Assembly (NCBI GenBank): GCA_017303995.1
Contig: JAFLBE010000030.1
Location: forward strand, 1 to 53,371
Reading direction: 5' to 3'
From: Bacteroidota bacterium
Lineage (GTDB): Bacteria > Bacteroidota > JABWAT01
DNA length: 53,371 bases
Of the stretch, positions 1-7,664 are shown one piece after another. Every line of letters begins with the position of its first letter. Positions within the stretch are counted from its first letter, which is position 1. The translations under genes were made by a program, and so were the position numbers. The notes below the pieces were generated by a model. The model had not been told where the DNA came from, did not search any database, and saw only the letters and a program-made list of their open reading frames with translations.

Positions 1-24
1 GTCCGGTTTTGTATTCTTGTCCAT
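1..24 (-). CDS. Possible 5' end of a divergent minus-strand gene (partial)
   Basis: On the minus strand an ATG lies at 24-22 and eight codons (MDKNTKPD) remain open to the window edge. An AGGAG Shine-Dalgarno sequence (plus-strand complement at 32-36) sits seven bases upstream, which is the only positive evidence. The upstream DNA also folds as a strong hairpin structure that fits the plus strand better, so this start may be fortuitous. Eight residues are too few to name a product. Confidence 0.3.
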
Positions 25-114
25 GACGGGGCTCCTAAATTTTTGTGAGAGAAAATTTAAAGGTAACAGAATTTGAATTTTGTTGCCTTCGGTGCCCCGT
101 CTCTTTTTTATTTT
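25..114 (+). ncRNA. Candidate structured RNA, three-way junction with intrinsic-terminator tail
   Basis: Three helices account for most of 25-101. P1 pairs 25-35 with 91-101 (GACGGGGCTCC with GGTGCCCCGTC, ten pairs and one U-U mismatch). P2 pairs 36-43 with 52-59 (TAAATTTT with AAAATTTA, perfect). P3 pairs 62-71 with 78-87 (ten pairs, two of them G-U). Junctions are 0, 2 and 3 nt. A T-rich tract (102-114) follows P1, as in an intrinsic terminator. The two G-U pairs would be A-C mismatches on the other strand, so the plus strand folds better. It is either a small RNA of about 85 nt or a leader element of the permease operon starting at 206. I recognise no known riboswitch or ribozyme core in it. 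Confidence 0.45.
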
Positions 115-124
115 AAACATAATA

Positions 125-140
125 CCCCGCGAAGGCGGGG
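125..140. repeat. Short GC hairpin, CCCCGC / GCGGGG
   Basis: A perfect 6-bp stem, CCCCGC at 125-130 and GCGGGG at 135-140, closes a GAAG loop in otherwise AT-rich leader DNA. Neither side is followed by a convincing T-run, so I do not call it a terminator. Its loop side CGAAGGC (130-136) is exactly complementary to GCCTTCG at 85-91, which could let it compete with helix P3/P1 of the upstream structured element. Confidence 0.5.
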
Positions 141-205
141 AACCAGTGTTTGATTTTACCGGCACATTCATCTTTCCTTCAGCTTCAAAAACAAACGAAA
201 TTTAA

Positions 206-1423
206 ATGCTCAAATTTGAACGGATCATTGCCCGCCGATTTTTTCAGTCAAGGAAGAATAAATCTTTCGTTGGGTTCATTACTGCCTTTGCAATCGGTGG
301 TGTGGCAATTGGTTCGGCAGCTTTGATCATCACCCTTGCCATTGTTAACGGGTTTTCTGCTGAAATCCAGAATAAACTGGTCGCTTTTAGCAGTCACGTT
401 ACCATTTCTGCTTTCTCGGGAAATTCGTTCGCGTTCCCTGATTCCAACCTTAACATTCTCGATTCCCTCAAATTTATAAAAAAACAATCACCTTCCTTTT
501 CCCGGGAAGCCATTGCCCGATCAGGAAAATCGATTGAAGGTGTTCTGGTAAACGGCATCATTCCCGGAAAAGAAACCGTTCAGATTAAAAAGTACATAAT
601 TGCAGGCCATTATCTTCAGAAGAACGATTCAGTCAAACATCCCATTGTTGTCGGGAAGAAAATGGCACAGCTTCTGAGTCTGGAACTGGGTTCAAAGCTG
701 ACTTTATTCGGGATTTCAGGAATGCCGACTCCGGGAAACATGCCAAATGTGATTCAGGGTCGGATTGTGGGAATTTACGATACCGGCATGCAGGGCTTTG
801 ATGATTTGTTTATTTATCTGCCCATGGCCTCTGTTCAGGAATTGTTTCAGAAACCCGGTGAAATTACTGATATTACCCTCGAAACTGACAACCTTTACAA
901 TGCTGATTTATATTCTGATTCGCTTCAGAATCTTATCAGGTGGCCGTATTACTCCCGTTCCATTTTCCAAACTCAATCCAATCTCTTTAACTGGATTACC
1001 CTTCAGCAGCAAATGATCCCGATCGTAATTCTGGTTCTGATTCTGATAGCCATTGTAAATATTGTGGGCACGATTCTGATGATGATCGTGGATAAAACTG
1101 CAGAAATCGGAATTCTCAGGTCAATGGGAACTGACCGGAAACAAATCACCCGGATTTTCGTCTTTCAGGGGATGTTCATCACAGGAATCGGACTTGCAAT
1201 CGGTAATGTAATCGGTATAGGATTTTGCATCCTTCAAAGTCAGTTTCATCTCATTCCGTTGCCCGCTGAAGCCTATTTTATGAACACGGTGCCCATTTTA
1301 CTTTCAGTAACCGATATTGTTCTTGTCAATTTGATGACTGTGATTCTGGCTCTGTTTGCCTCCTGGATTCCTTCGGTTGTTGCGGCAAGACTCAACATTG
1401 CCGATTCAGTGAGGTTCAGATGA
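206..1423 (+). CDS. LolC/LolE-family lipoprotein-releasing ABC transporter permease
   Basis: This 405-residue inner-membrane protein belongs to the FtsX-like/MacB-type permease family that extracts lipoproteins from the inner membrane for transfer towards the outer membrane. The N-terminus carries an amphipathic segment followed by a first membrane helix (about residues 22-48, with the VNGF signature), then a large periplasmic domain (about 50-260) and three C-terminal helices (about 270-295, 320-345, 365-390). The signature ILRSMGTDRKQI precedes the last helices, as in LolC/E. The start has no Shine-Dalgarno sequence. Its stop overlaps the next gene by four bases (ATGA), and that gene is a second permease of the same family, so the two probably form a heterodimer. 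The ATPase LolD is not in the window. Confidence 0.88.
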   Translation: MLKFERIIARRFFQSRKNKSFVGFITAFAIGGVAIGSAALIITLAIVNGFSAEIQNKLVAFSSHVTISAFSGNSFAFPDSNLNILDSLKFIKKQSPSFSREAIARSGKSIEGVLVNGIIPGKETVQIKKYIIAGHYLQKNDSVKHPIVVGKKMAQLLSLELGSKLTLFGISGMPTPGNMPNVIQGRIVGIYDTGMQGFDDLFIYLPMASVQELFQKPGEITDITLETDNLYNADLYSDSLQNLIRWPYYSRSIFQTQSNLFNWITLQQQMIPIVILVLILIAIVNIVGTILMMIVDKTAEIGILRSMGTDRKQITRIFVFQGMFITGIGLAIGNVIGIGFCILQSQFHLIPLPAEAYFMNTVPILLSVTDIVLVNLMTVILALFASWIPSVVAARLNIADSVRFR

Positions 1424-2655
1424 AATCATTTGAATGGCTGATCTCAAACCGGTATGTTTTTTCAAAAAAACGGATCAGTCTGATTGGGATTATTTCCAAA
1501 ATTTCGATAATTGGCGTGACCGTTGGTGTTGCAGCTTTGATCGTCGTTCTTTCGGTTTTTAACGGATTTTCTTCTTTGGTTGAAGGCTTACTGAAAGGTG
1601 TTGACCCCGACATCAGAATTGAAGCCATCGACAAAAAATCACTTCCGGAAGACGATTCACTGCTTTTTTCCATTCTTAAATCCATCCCTGAGATTTCACT
1701 GGTTTCCCGTTTTACCGAAGGAAAAGCTCTCCTGACTTATGACAACAAAAATCAGGTTGCGTGGCTGCATGGTGTTGAAGATTCTTTATTTGGGCAGATG
1801 ACCAAACTTGATCAGCATATTGTGATGGGAAGTTCTGCTTTAACTGCCAAAGAAGGCAATAAAGGGATATTGCTCGGGATTGCTCTCAGTGATAAATTGG
1901 GTGCGATTGAAGGAGCCTCGATTGCCATTATTTCACCAATCGGACTGGATAAAGTTTTTACACAGATGCAAACCCCAAGAACCCGCCGTTTTGAAGTGAC
2001 CGGAATTTTTTCGGTTCAGCGGGTTTATGATATCGGATTTTCTTATGCAAGTTATGCTGCTGTTCAGGATTTATTTCAAATGAACGGAAAAATGACCGGG
2101 GTTGAAATCCGCCTGAAACCCGGTGCCGATGCCGCTGAGGTAAAAGAAATGCTCCAGGAAAAACTGGGAAATGCCTATTGGGTTCAAACCTGGTACGATC
2201 TGCGCAGAGAAATGTACTCCATCATGAAACTTGAAAAATGGGGTGCATACATTATTCTGGCTCTGATTATTATCATTGCTGCCTTCAATATTGTGGGCAC
2301 GCTGATGATGACGGTTCTTGAAAAACGCCGGGATATTGGTGTATTAATGGCAATGGGAACCTCCAGAAAGCAGATTTACCGGATTTTTCTCAAACAGGGT
2401 TTAATTGTTGGATTTTCAGGAGTTATAATCGGTTCCATTCTGGGTTACGGAATTGTTTTTCTTCAGATGAAAACCGGATTTTACCAGATTCCGAACGCTG
2501 AAAGTTTTATTGTGGATGCCTTCCCGGTTGCCGTTGAATGGGTTGATTTCTTCGCCACAACGGCCATGGCACTAGTTCTGACTTCTCTTTCTGCCATTTA
2601 TCCCGCAAGAATGGCTGCTGCACTCGACCCGGTTGATGCTATACGATATGAGTGA
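1420..2655 (+). CDS. LolC/LolE-family permease, second copy
   Basis: This 411-residue paralogue of the preceding protein has the same architecture: one N-terminal membrane helix with SVFNGFSS, a periplasmic domain of about 210 residues and three C-terminal helices. The conserved GVLMAMGTSRKQIYRIF stretch lies before the second-last helix. Translation is probably coupled to the upstream gene through the ATGA overlap at 1420-1423. Two diverged permeases in tandem resemble the LolC plus LolE arrangement of gammaproteobacteria rather than the single LolF type, but I cannot say which copy corresponds to which. Hairpins follow at 2711-2747 and 2777-2818. Confidence 0.88.
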   Translation: MKSFEWLISNRYVFSKKRISLIGIISKISIIGVTVGVAALIVVLSVFNGFSSLVEGLLKGVDPDIRIEAIDKKSLPEDDSLLFSILKSIPEISLVSRFTEGKALLTYDNKNQVAWLHGVEDSLFGQMTKLDQHIVMGSSALTAKEGNKGILLGIALSDKLGAIEGASIAIISPIGLDKVFTQMQTPRTRRFEVTGIFSVQRVYDIGFSYASYAAVQDLFQMNGKMTGVEIRLKPGADAAEVKEMLQEKLGNAYWVQTWYDLRREMYSIMKLEKWGAYIILALIIIIAAFNIVGTLMMTVLEKRRDIGVLMAMGTSRKQIYRIFLKQGLIVGFSGVIIGSILGYGIVFLQMKTGFYQIPNAESFIVDAFPVAVEWVDFFATTAMALVLTSLSAIYPARMAAALDPVDAIRYE

Positions 2656-2657
2656 GG

Positions 2658-2692
2658 TTACGGGTCACAGATCACGTATTACGGGTTACAGG
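2658..2692. repeat. Degenerate heptamer tandem array (5 units)
   Basis: Directly after the permease stop codon the DNA reads as five consecutive 7-bp units: TTACGGG, TCACAGA, TCACGTA, TTACGGG, TTACAGG. The first and fourth units are identical and all fit roughly TYACRKR. It belongs with the other 7-bp arrays at 5364-5434, 9376-9403, 12771-12812 and 12921-12948, all intergenic. Confidence 0.6.
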
Positions 2693-2710
2693 AAAAGATA
2701 AAAGGCATAA

Positions 2711-2747
2711 AAACCCGGACACTGAGGTTCTCGAAGTGACCGGGTTT
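2711..2747. terminator. Long hairpin downstream of the permease pair; also a CTGAG/TCGAAG repeat copy
   Basis: AAACCCGG (2711-2718) pairs with CCGGGTTT (2740-2747). Inside it CACT (2720-2723) pairs with AGTG (2735-2738) and GAG with CTC, giving about 15 bp. The plus strand has only TTT after the stem, while the minus strand has five T, so it would terminate minus-strand transcription better. The inner part CACTGAG...TCGAAGTG is the same motif as the palindromes at 2777-2818 and 47657-47679. Confidence 0.5.
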
Positions 2748-2776
2748 GAGCTATAAGAAAAATAGAAATTATTGTC

Positions 2777-2818
2777 ACCCTGAGTAATTTTTTCAAAGAA
2801 AAAATTGTATCGAAGGGT
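2777..2818. repeat. Palindromic repeat, CCCTGAG...TCGAAGGG type
   Basis: ACCCT (2777-2781) pairs with AGGGT (2814-2818), and AATTTTTTC (2786-2794) pairs with GAAAAAATT (2798-2806) around an AAA loop. The shared outer words CCCTGAG and TCGAAGGG identify it as a longer-stemmed member of the repeat also found at 2720-2738 and 47659-47678. The remaining DNA up to 2929 is AT-rich and shows nothing else I recognise. Confidence 0.55.
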
Positions 2819-2929
2819 CTCATTCTTTAACCCCAAATCCCTATCCAATAAAAAAATCCCGTGCCCGGAAATTTTGAAATCAATCCTGGTGTTTTGATCT
2901 TCATATAAATTTTCACCAACTATCTTCAA

Positions 2930-4156
2930 ATGAAAAAATTCGACATTCCGGAAATTTACCGATCCCAAATCATCACCAAAGTCAAGGAATTTCAGAACCA
3001 GGCTGACCCCAGACGCCGGAATTTCAGCCCGACGGTATTGGATTTTGGTCCGGTTGAGTTTATCATTCCCCGACATTTCGGTTTTTGTTACGGTGTTCAG
3101 AACGCCATTGAAATTGCCTACAAAACCATCGATGAAAATCCGGGAAAACGGGTTTTCTTCCTTTCCGAAATGATTCATAATCCGACCGTAAATTCAGATT
3201 TGGTTGAGCGTGGGGTAAAATTCATTTTTGAACCCTCGGGCAAACAGCTGATATTATGGGATGATCTCACCACCGATGATATCGTGGTTGTTCCGGCTTT
3301 TGGAACCACAATCGAAATTCAGCACGAACTTTTACAGCGTGGCATCGACCCGTACACGTACGATACAACCTGTCCTTTCGTAGAAAAAGTCTGGAAAAAG
3401 GGAATCGAACTGGGTGAAAAAGGATATTCCAACGTTATCCACGGAAAAGTAAATCACGAAGAAACCCGGGCAACTTTTTCACACGTTTCACAAAGCGGAC
3501 CCGCAGTTGTTATTCTTGATGTTGCTGAAGCCAATTTTCTTGCCGATGTTATCCGCGGGAAAAAATCACGGCTTGAATTTGTTGACAAGTTCGGACATAA
3601 ATCAACGCCCGGATTCAATCCTGAAAAAGATCTTCAGCGTTTTGGGGTAATTAACCAAACTACCATGCTGGCAACTGAAACCAAAGAAATCATGGAGATT
3701 TTGAAGGTTGCCGTAATCGAGCATTTTGGATCTGCCGATATCAAAAATCATTATGCCGATACATCTGATACGTTGTGCTACGCAACCAACGAAAATCAAT
3801 CGGCCACTCTTTCTGCACTAAATGTTCATGCAGATCTGGCATTTGTCGTCGGTGGATATAATTCATCAAACACGTCGCATCTGGTTGAACTCTGCGAAGA
3901 AAAACTAACCACTTTTTTCATCAAGGATGCTTCTGAAATAAAATCGGTTGAAGAAATTCATCATTACGACTGGCGGAAAAAAACACATCCGGTTTCCAAA
4001 AACTGGATGCCGCAAAAATCCGGAAAGATCAGTTTTATCATGAATTCGGGTGCAAGTTGTCCCGATTCTACTTTGGATGGCGTGATTTTGCGATTGCTGG
4101 AGTTTTTTGAGAATCCGGCTGAGGTCGAAACGGTTTTGAAGAATTTGCAGGGTTGA
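2930..4156 (+). CDS. ispH: 4-hydroxy-3-methylbut-2-enyl diphosphate reductase (long form)
   Basis: IspH catalyses the last step of the methylerythritol phosphate pathway, reducing HMBPP to IPP and DMAPP with a [4Fe-4S] cluster. The three cluster cysteines are visible: Cys53 in GFCYGV, Cys148 in TTCPFVEKVW and Cys377 in SGASCPD. The protein has 408 residues against about 310 for the E. coli enzyme; the extra length is an N-terminal stretch of about 40 residues and internal insertions. Such long IspH proteins are, as I recall, usual in Bacteroidota and some relatives. The gene starts without a Shine-Dalgarno sequence and is followed four bases later by the sugar dehydrogenase gene. Confidence 0.93.
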   Translation: MKKFDIPEIYRSQIITKVKEFQNQADPRRRNFSPTVLDFGPVEFIIPRHFGFCYGVQNAIEIAYKTIDENPGKRVFFLSEMIHNPTVNSDLVERGVKFIFEPSGKQLILWDDLTTDDIVVVPAFGTTIEIQHELLQRGIDPYTYDTTCPFVEKVWKKGIELGEKGYSNVIHGKVNHEETRATFSHVSQSGPAVVILDVAEANFLADVIRGKKSRLEFVDKFGHKSTPGFNPEKDLQRFGVINQTTMLATETKEIMEILKVAVIEHFGSADIKNHYADTSDTLCYATNENQSATLSALNVHADLAFVVGGYNSSNTSHLVELCEEKLTTFFIKDASEIKSVEEIHHYDWRKKTHPVSKNWMPQKSGKISFIMNSGASCPDSTLDGVILRLLEFFENPAEVETVLKNLQG

Positions 4157-4160
4157 TGTT

Positions 4161-5315
4161 ATGGAGGTTAAACTGATTTCGCTTTTACTTTCCTTTGGGT
4201 TATTACTTAATCTTGGATGTGAGTCTGGTTCACCTTCGAAATCTGAAAAAGCAATATCAGAACCTGACCTATCCAACGAAGTAACCAAAAATGTAACCCT
4301 TCCTCCCGGATTTAAGATGGAGGTTTTTGCCACTGATCTGGAAGGTGCCCGTTCGATGGCTCAAAGTCCATCAGGGATCATTTATGTAGGCACACGGATT
4401 AAAAATGGCAATGTTTATGCCGTCGCCGATACCAATAAAGATAGTCGGGCAGACAAAAAATGGGTGATTGCTTCCGGTTTATTCATGCCGAATGGCGTTA
4501 TGTTTCACAACGGAAGTTTATACGTCGGGGAAGTGAACAGAATTATCCGGTTTGATAATATTGAAGCGAATCTTGACAATCCGCCAAAACCTGTTGTAGT
4601 GAACGACAGTTTTTCATCTGACACCTGGCATGGCTGGAAAGTGATTCGGTTAGGTCCGGATGGAAAAATTTACATTCCGGTTGGCATGCCGTGCAACGTT
4701 TGTGAACAGAAAGATGAACGATTCGGCAGCATGATGAGGCTGAATCTGGATGGTTCAGGGCTTGAAATCTTTTCAAAAGGATTAAGAAACTCGGTCGGAT
4801 TTGACTGGCACCCGGTAACCAATGAACTCTGGTTTACAGATAACGGCCGTGACAACATGGGCGATGACATTCCGCCTTGCGAATTAAATTATGCTCCAAC
4901 CGCAGGAATGAACTTTGGTTTTCCGTACTTCCACGGAAACGGAATTCCCGATCCTGAATTTGGAAAAGGGAAAAAAGCGTCAGATTACACACCGCCGGCA
5001 AGAGATTTGGGTGCACACGTTGCTCCGCTTGGCATGAGATTTTATGACGGAACTCAATTTCCTGCTGAGTATCAGAACCAGATTTTTATCGCAGAGCACG
5101 GATCGTGGAATCGGAGTACAAAAAGTGGTTACCGGGTTTCCCTCGTAAAACTTGACGGAAATAAAACGATTTCCTATCAACCCTTTGCCGATAACTGGCA
5201 GGTGAATGAAGAAGTGTTTGGCCGGCCGGTTGATGTTGAAGTCCTTCCTGACGGAAGTATGCTCGTTTCTGATGACTTTTCTGACTGTCTTTACCGTATT
5301 TCATATCAGAAGTGA
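4161..5315 (+). CDS. PQQ-dependent sugar (sorbosone/aldose) dehydrogenase-like lipoprotein
   Basis: The 384-residue product has a lipoprotein signal with lipobox LNLGC, so Cys20 would be acylated. The rest resembles the soluble glucose/L-sorbosone dehydrogenase beta-propeller family: PSGIIYVGTR near the start of the propeller, then GLRNSVGFDWHP and ELWFTDNGRDNMGDDIPP, which are family hallmarks, and AEHGSWNRS towards the C-terminus. Family members oxidise aldoses in the periplasm using PQQ; the true substrate here is unknown, and no PQQ synthesis gene is in the window. A CNVC pair (within MPCNVCEQ) could form a disulfide. It lies four bases after ispH, probably cotranscribed by position only. 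Confidence 0.8.
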   Translation: MEVKLISLLLSFGLLLNLGCESGSPSKSEKAISEPDLSNEVTKNVTLPPGFKMEVFATDLEGARSMAQSPSGIIYVGTRIKNGNVYAVADTNKDSRADKKWVIASGLFMPNGVMFHNGSLYVGEVNRIIRFDNIEANLDNPPKPVVVNDSFSSDTWHGWKVIRLGPDGKIYIPVGMPCNVCEQKDERFGSMMRLNLDGSGLEIFSKGLRNSVGFDWHPVTNELWFTDNGRDNMGDDIPPCELNYAPTAGMNFGFPYFHGNGIPDPEFGKGKKASDYTPPARDLGAHVAPLGMRFYDGTQFPAEYQNQIFIAEHGSWNRSTKSGYRVSLVKLDGNKTISYQPFADNWQVNEEVFGRPVDVEVLPDGSMLVSDDFSDCLYRISYQK

Positions 5316-5322
5316 GTTAACT

Positions 5323-5354
5323 CGGGTGATCCCGAACGCTTTCGGGATCACCCG
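5323..5354. repeat. Perfect 14-bp palindrome with CGCT loop (CCCGAA/TTCGGG family)
   Basis: CGGGTGATCCCGAA at 5323-5336 and its exact reverse complement at 5341-5354 enclose the loop CGCT. It follows the dehydrogenase stop codon by seven bases and could limit read-through, but no T-run follows. Its core CCCGAA-CGCT-TTCGGG recurs at 11025-11040 and, as the reverse complement with one changed loop base, at 12988-13003. Confidence 0.65.
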
Positions 5355-5363
5355 GGATCAATG

Positions 5364-5434
5364 CTTTTACCCTTAATCTTACGCCTTATTCCTTACACCT
5401 TTTCCGTCCCATGTCACCTGTCCCTTGTCCCTGA
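5364..5434. repeat. Degenerate heptamer tandem array (about 10 units)
   Basis: The stretch reads as 7-bp units, first of the CTTAYNC kind (CTTACGC 5378-5384, CTTATTC 5385-5391, CTTACAC 5392-5398) and then, after one extra base at 5406, of the TCCCNTG kind (TCCCATG 5407-5413, TCACCTG 5414-5420, TCCCTTG 5421-5427). Read on the minus strand the second half is a GGGACA-type array like that at 9376-9403. It fills most of the gap between the dehydrogenase and recG. Confidence 0.6.
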
Positions 5435-5498
5435 ATTTTGAATCTGCCCTTTCTTTTTCATATCTTAACTGTATATAAAAACAGTAAAAGCAGGTTTT

Positions 5499-7610
5499 TT
5501 GTTGGAACTTACCTACACCTCTGACATTCAGTTCATTTCCGGAGTCGGTCCCGAACGGGCAAAATCACTCCGCGCAATCGGAATTGACACAGTCAAACAC
5601 CTGCTGAATTACTATCCCCGAAAATATCTTGACCGCACACGGATTCTTAAAATCGGCAATCTTCGTTATGCTGAAGGCATTGTAACCGTTATCGGAACCG
5701 TCAAAAAGGCCGATGTTATCAAAAATCGTGGCCGCGGTGGTCAGCGTCTTCAGGTTTTTCTTGAAGATGGCACAGGAACCATGGAACTTACTTTTTTCCA
5801 GGGAATTCCGTACCTCAAAACCAGTTTCCGGGTTGGTGAAGCTTTTGCTGTTTCAGGTAAACTCGAGCAATTCGGACCCCGGTTCTCGATGATTCACCCT
5901 GAATACGATCACATTCAGCAGGAAGATGATGAACTGAAACTGATCAACACGGGAGGGATTATTCCCCTTTATCCGACGACTGATCTTCTCAGAAAAACCG
6001 GATTTGATTCCCGTGGATTCCGCCGGGTCATGAAAAAAGTTTTTGAACGGCTCGATCTCAATTCCATCCCCGATACACTTTCCCTTTCCGTTCGTGAACA
6101 ATTTAAAGTTTCCGATTTTTCGCTTTCCCTGAAAGCCATTCACCATCCCGGTTCCAACGACGAATTACTTTCAGGATTGAACCGCCTCAAAATTGAAGAA
6201 ATCCTCTATTTCAATCTGCAGATGGGACTTAGAAAACTCCGGATTCAGGAAAATGAAAAGGGATTTACTTTTACCGCTGAAGATCAGTTGGTGAAAAAGT
6301 TTTATCAGTCGTTGCCGTTTCAGTTAACACAGGGACAGATTTCCGTTTTGCGAGATATCCGGTCAGATTTAAAACGGTCACACCCAATGAACCGCCTGAT
6401 TCAGGGTGATGTAGGATCAGGAAAAACCGTCGTTGCAATGATGGCGATGCTGATGGCGGTGGATAACGGATTTCAGACTGCTTTTATGGCGCCGACCGAA
6501 ATATTGGCTGAACAGCATTACCGAACGATGCTCACCTACTTTCAGCCATTGGGTTTGGACGTGGTTTTACTAACCGGAAGTTTAAAAACAGCGAGCAAGA
6601 ATTCCGGTTTGGGAATGATTCAGTCGGGAATGACCCGTATTGTAATCGGAACGCATGCTTTGATTGAAGATCAGGTAATTTTCCAGAATCTGGGTCTTAT
6701 TGTGGTGGATGAACAGCACCGGTTTGGTGTCATCCAACGGGCAAAACTGAAGCAAAAGGGAATTCTGCCGCACGTGCTGGTGATGTCGGCAACGCCGATT
6801 CCCAGAACTTTATCGATGACCTTGTATGGTGATCTCGAAGTTTCCAAAATCACCGAATTGCCAAAAGGCCGGCAGCCGATTAAAACGGCCATCATTTTTG
6901 ATAAAGACCGGTCACAACTTTTCAGGACGATCCGGGAACAGATCAAACGGGGAAGACAAGCCTACTTTGTTTATCCGCTGATCGAAGAATCTGAAAAACT
7001 GGATCTGAAGGCGGCAACGGATGCACTTGAAGAAATCAGGGCAGAGTTTTCTGATTTTCAGGTTGGCTTGCTTCACGGCCGGCTTTCATCCGAAGAAAAA
7101 GAAGCTACAATGGCTGCTTTCAAAGCTGGTGAAGTGAATATTCTGGTTTCCACAACCGTCATTGAAGTGGGTGTTGATGTTGCCAATGCCTCGGTGATGG
7201 TCATTGAACATGCAGAACGGTTTGGTCTTGCCCAGCTTCATCAGCTTCGTGGACGTGTTGGCCGGGGTTCTGAGCAGAGTTATTGTTTCCTGATTACGTC
7301 CTTCAAACTTTCAAAAGACGGAAAAGAACGCCTTGCCACCATGGAAAGAACGACAGACGGATTTGAAATTGCTGAAAAGGACATGGAAATCCGGGGTGCT
7401 GGTGATTTGTACGGAACACGGCAATCCGGAATGCCCGATCTTCAGCTGCTGGATCTGGTCAAAGATGAACCCCTGGTGATTCAATCCCGGCAAATATCTG
7501 ACTTTATTCTTAAGGACGATCCGCATTTGAGAAAACCTGAAAACCGGCTTTTGCGTGACCGGGTTTTATCTGAACCATCCGATACACTGATTCTCAATGA
7601 AATTGCCTGA
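5499..7610 (+). CDS. recG: ATP-dependent DNA helicase RecG
   Basis: RecG remodels stalled replication forks and branch-migrates Holliday junctions. The 703-residue length is typical. The N-terminal wedge domain contains the OB-fold that grips the junction, with an HhH-like GVGPERAKSL near residue 15. Superfamily 2 motifs follow: GDVGSGKT at 303-310, DEQHRFGV beginning at 404, SATPIPRTL, and late motifs TVIEVGVDV and QLRGRVGRG. No ATG fits the start; two adjacent TTG codons (5499 and 5502) come right after an AGCAGG that can act as ribosome-binding site, and the second TTG has the better spacing. It is followed by recN 54 bases downstream, giving a recombination-repair pair. Confidence 0.95.
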   Translation: MLELTYTSDIQFISGVGPERAKSLRAIGIDTVKHLLNYYPRKYLDRTRILKIGNLRYAEGIVTVIGTVKKADVIKNRGRGGQRLQVFLEDGTGTMELTFFQGIPYLKTSFRVGEAFAVSGKLEQFGPRFSMIHPEYDHIQQEDDELKLINTGGIIPLYPTTDLLRKTGFDSRGFRRVMKKVFERLDLNSIPDTLSLSVREQFKVSDFSLSLKAIHHPGSNDELLSGLNRLKIEEILYFNLQMGLRKLRIQENEKGFTFTAEDQLVKKFYQSLPFQLTQGQISVLRDIRSDLKRSHPMNRLIQGDVGSGKTVVAMMAMLMAVDNGFQTAFMAPTEILAEQHYRTMLTYFQPLGLDVVLLTGSLKTASKNSGLGMIQSGMTRIVIGTHALIEDQVIFQNLGLIVVDEQHRFGVIQRAKLKQKGILPHVLVMSATPIPRTLSMTLYGDLEVSKITELPKGRQPIKTAIIFDKDRSQLFRTIREQIKRGRQAYFVYPLIEESEKLDLKAATDALEEIRAEFSDFQVGLLHGRLSSEEKEATMAAFKAGEVNILVSTTVIEVGVDVANASVMVIEHAERFGLAQLHQLRGRVGRGSEQSYCFLITSFKLSKDGKERLATMERTTDGFEIAEKDMEIRGAGDLYGTRQSGMPDLQLLDLVKDEPLVIQSRQISDFILKDDPHLRKPENRLLRDRVLSEPSDTLILNEIA

Positions 7611-7664
7611 AACAGGCTGATTCCGATTTCTGTTTGATTTTAATCTTTCGTAAATTATAAATCT

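Noticed and set aside
25-101. tRNA or hammerhead ribozyme as explanation of the leader structure
   Set aside because: There is no T-arm sequence or anticodon arm, and the hammerhead CUGAUGA and GAAA core strands are absent.
4543-5304. Several overlapping minus-strand open frames in the sugar dehydrogenase gene
   Set aside because: All are antisense shadows of one clear coding frame with family motifs and a lipobox; none has a ribosome-binding site.
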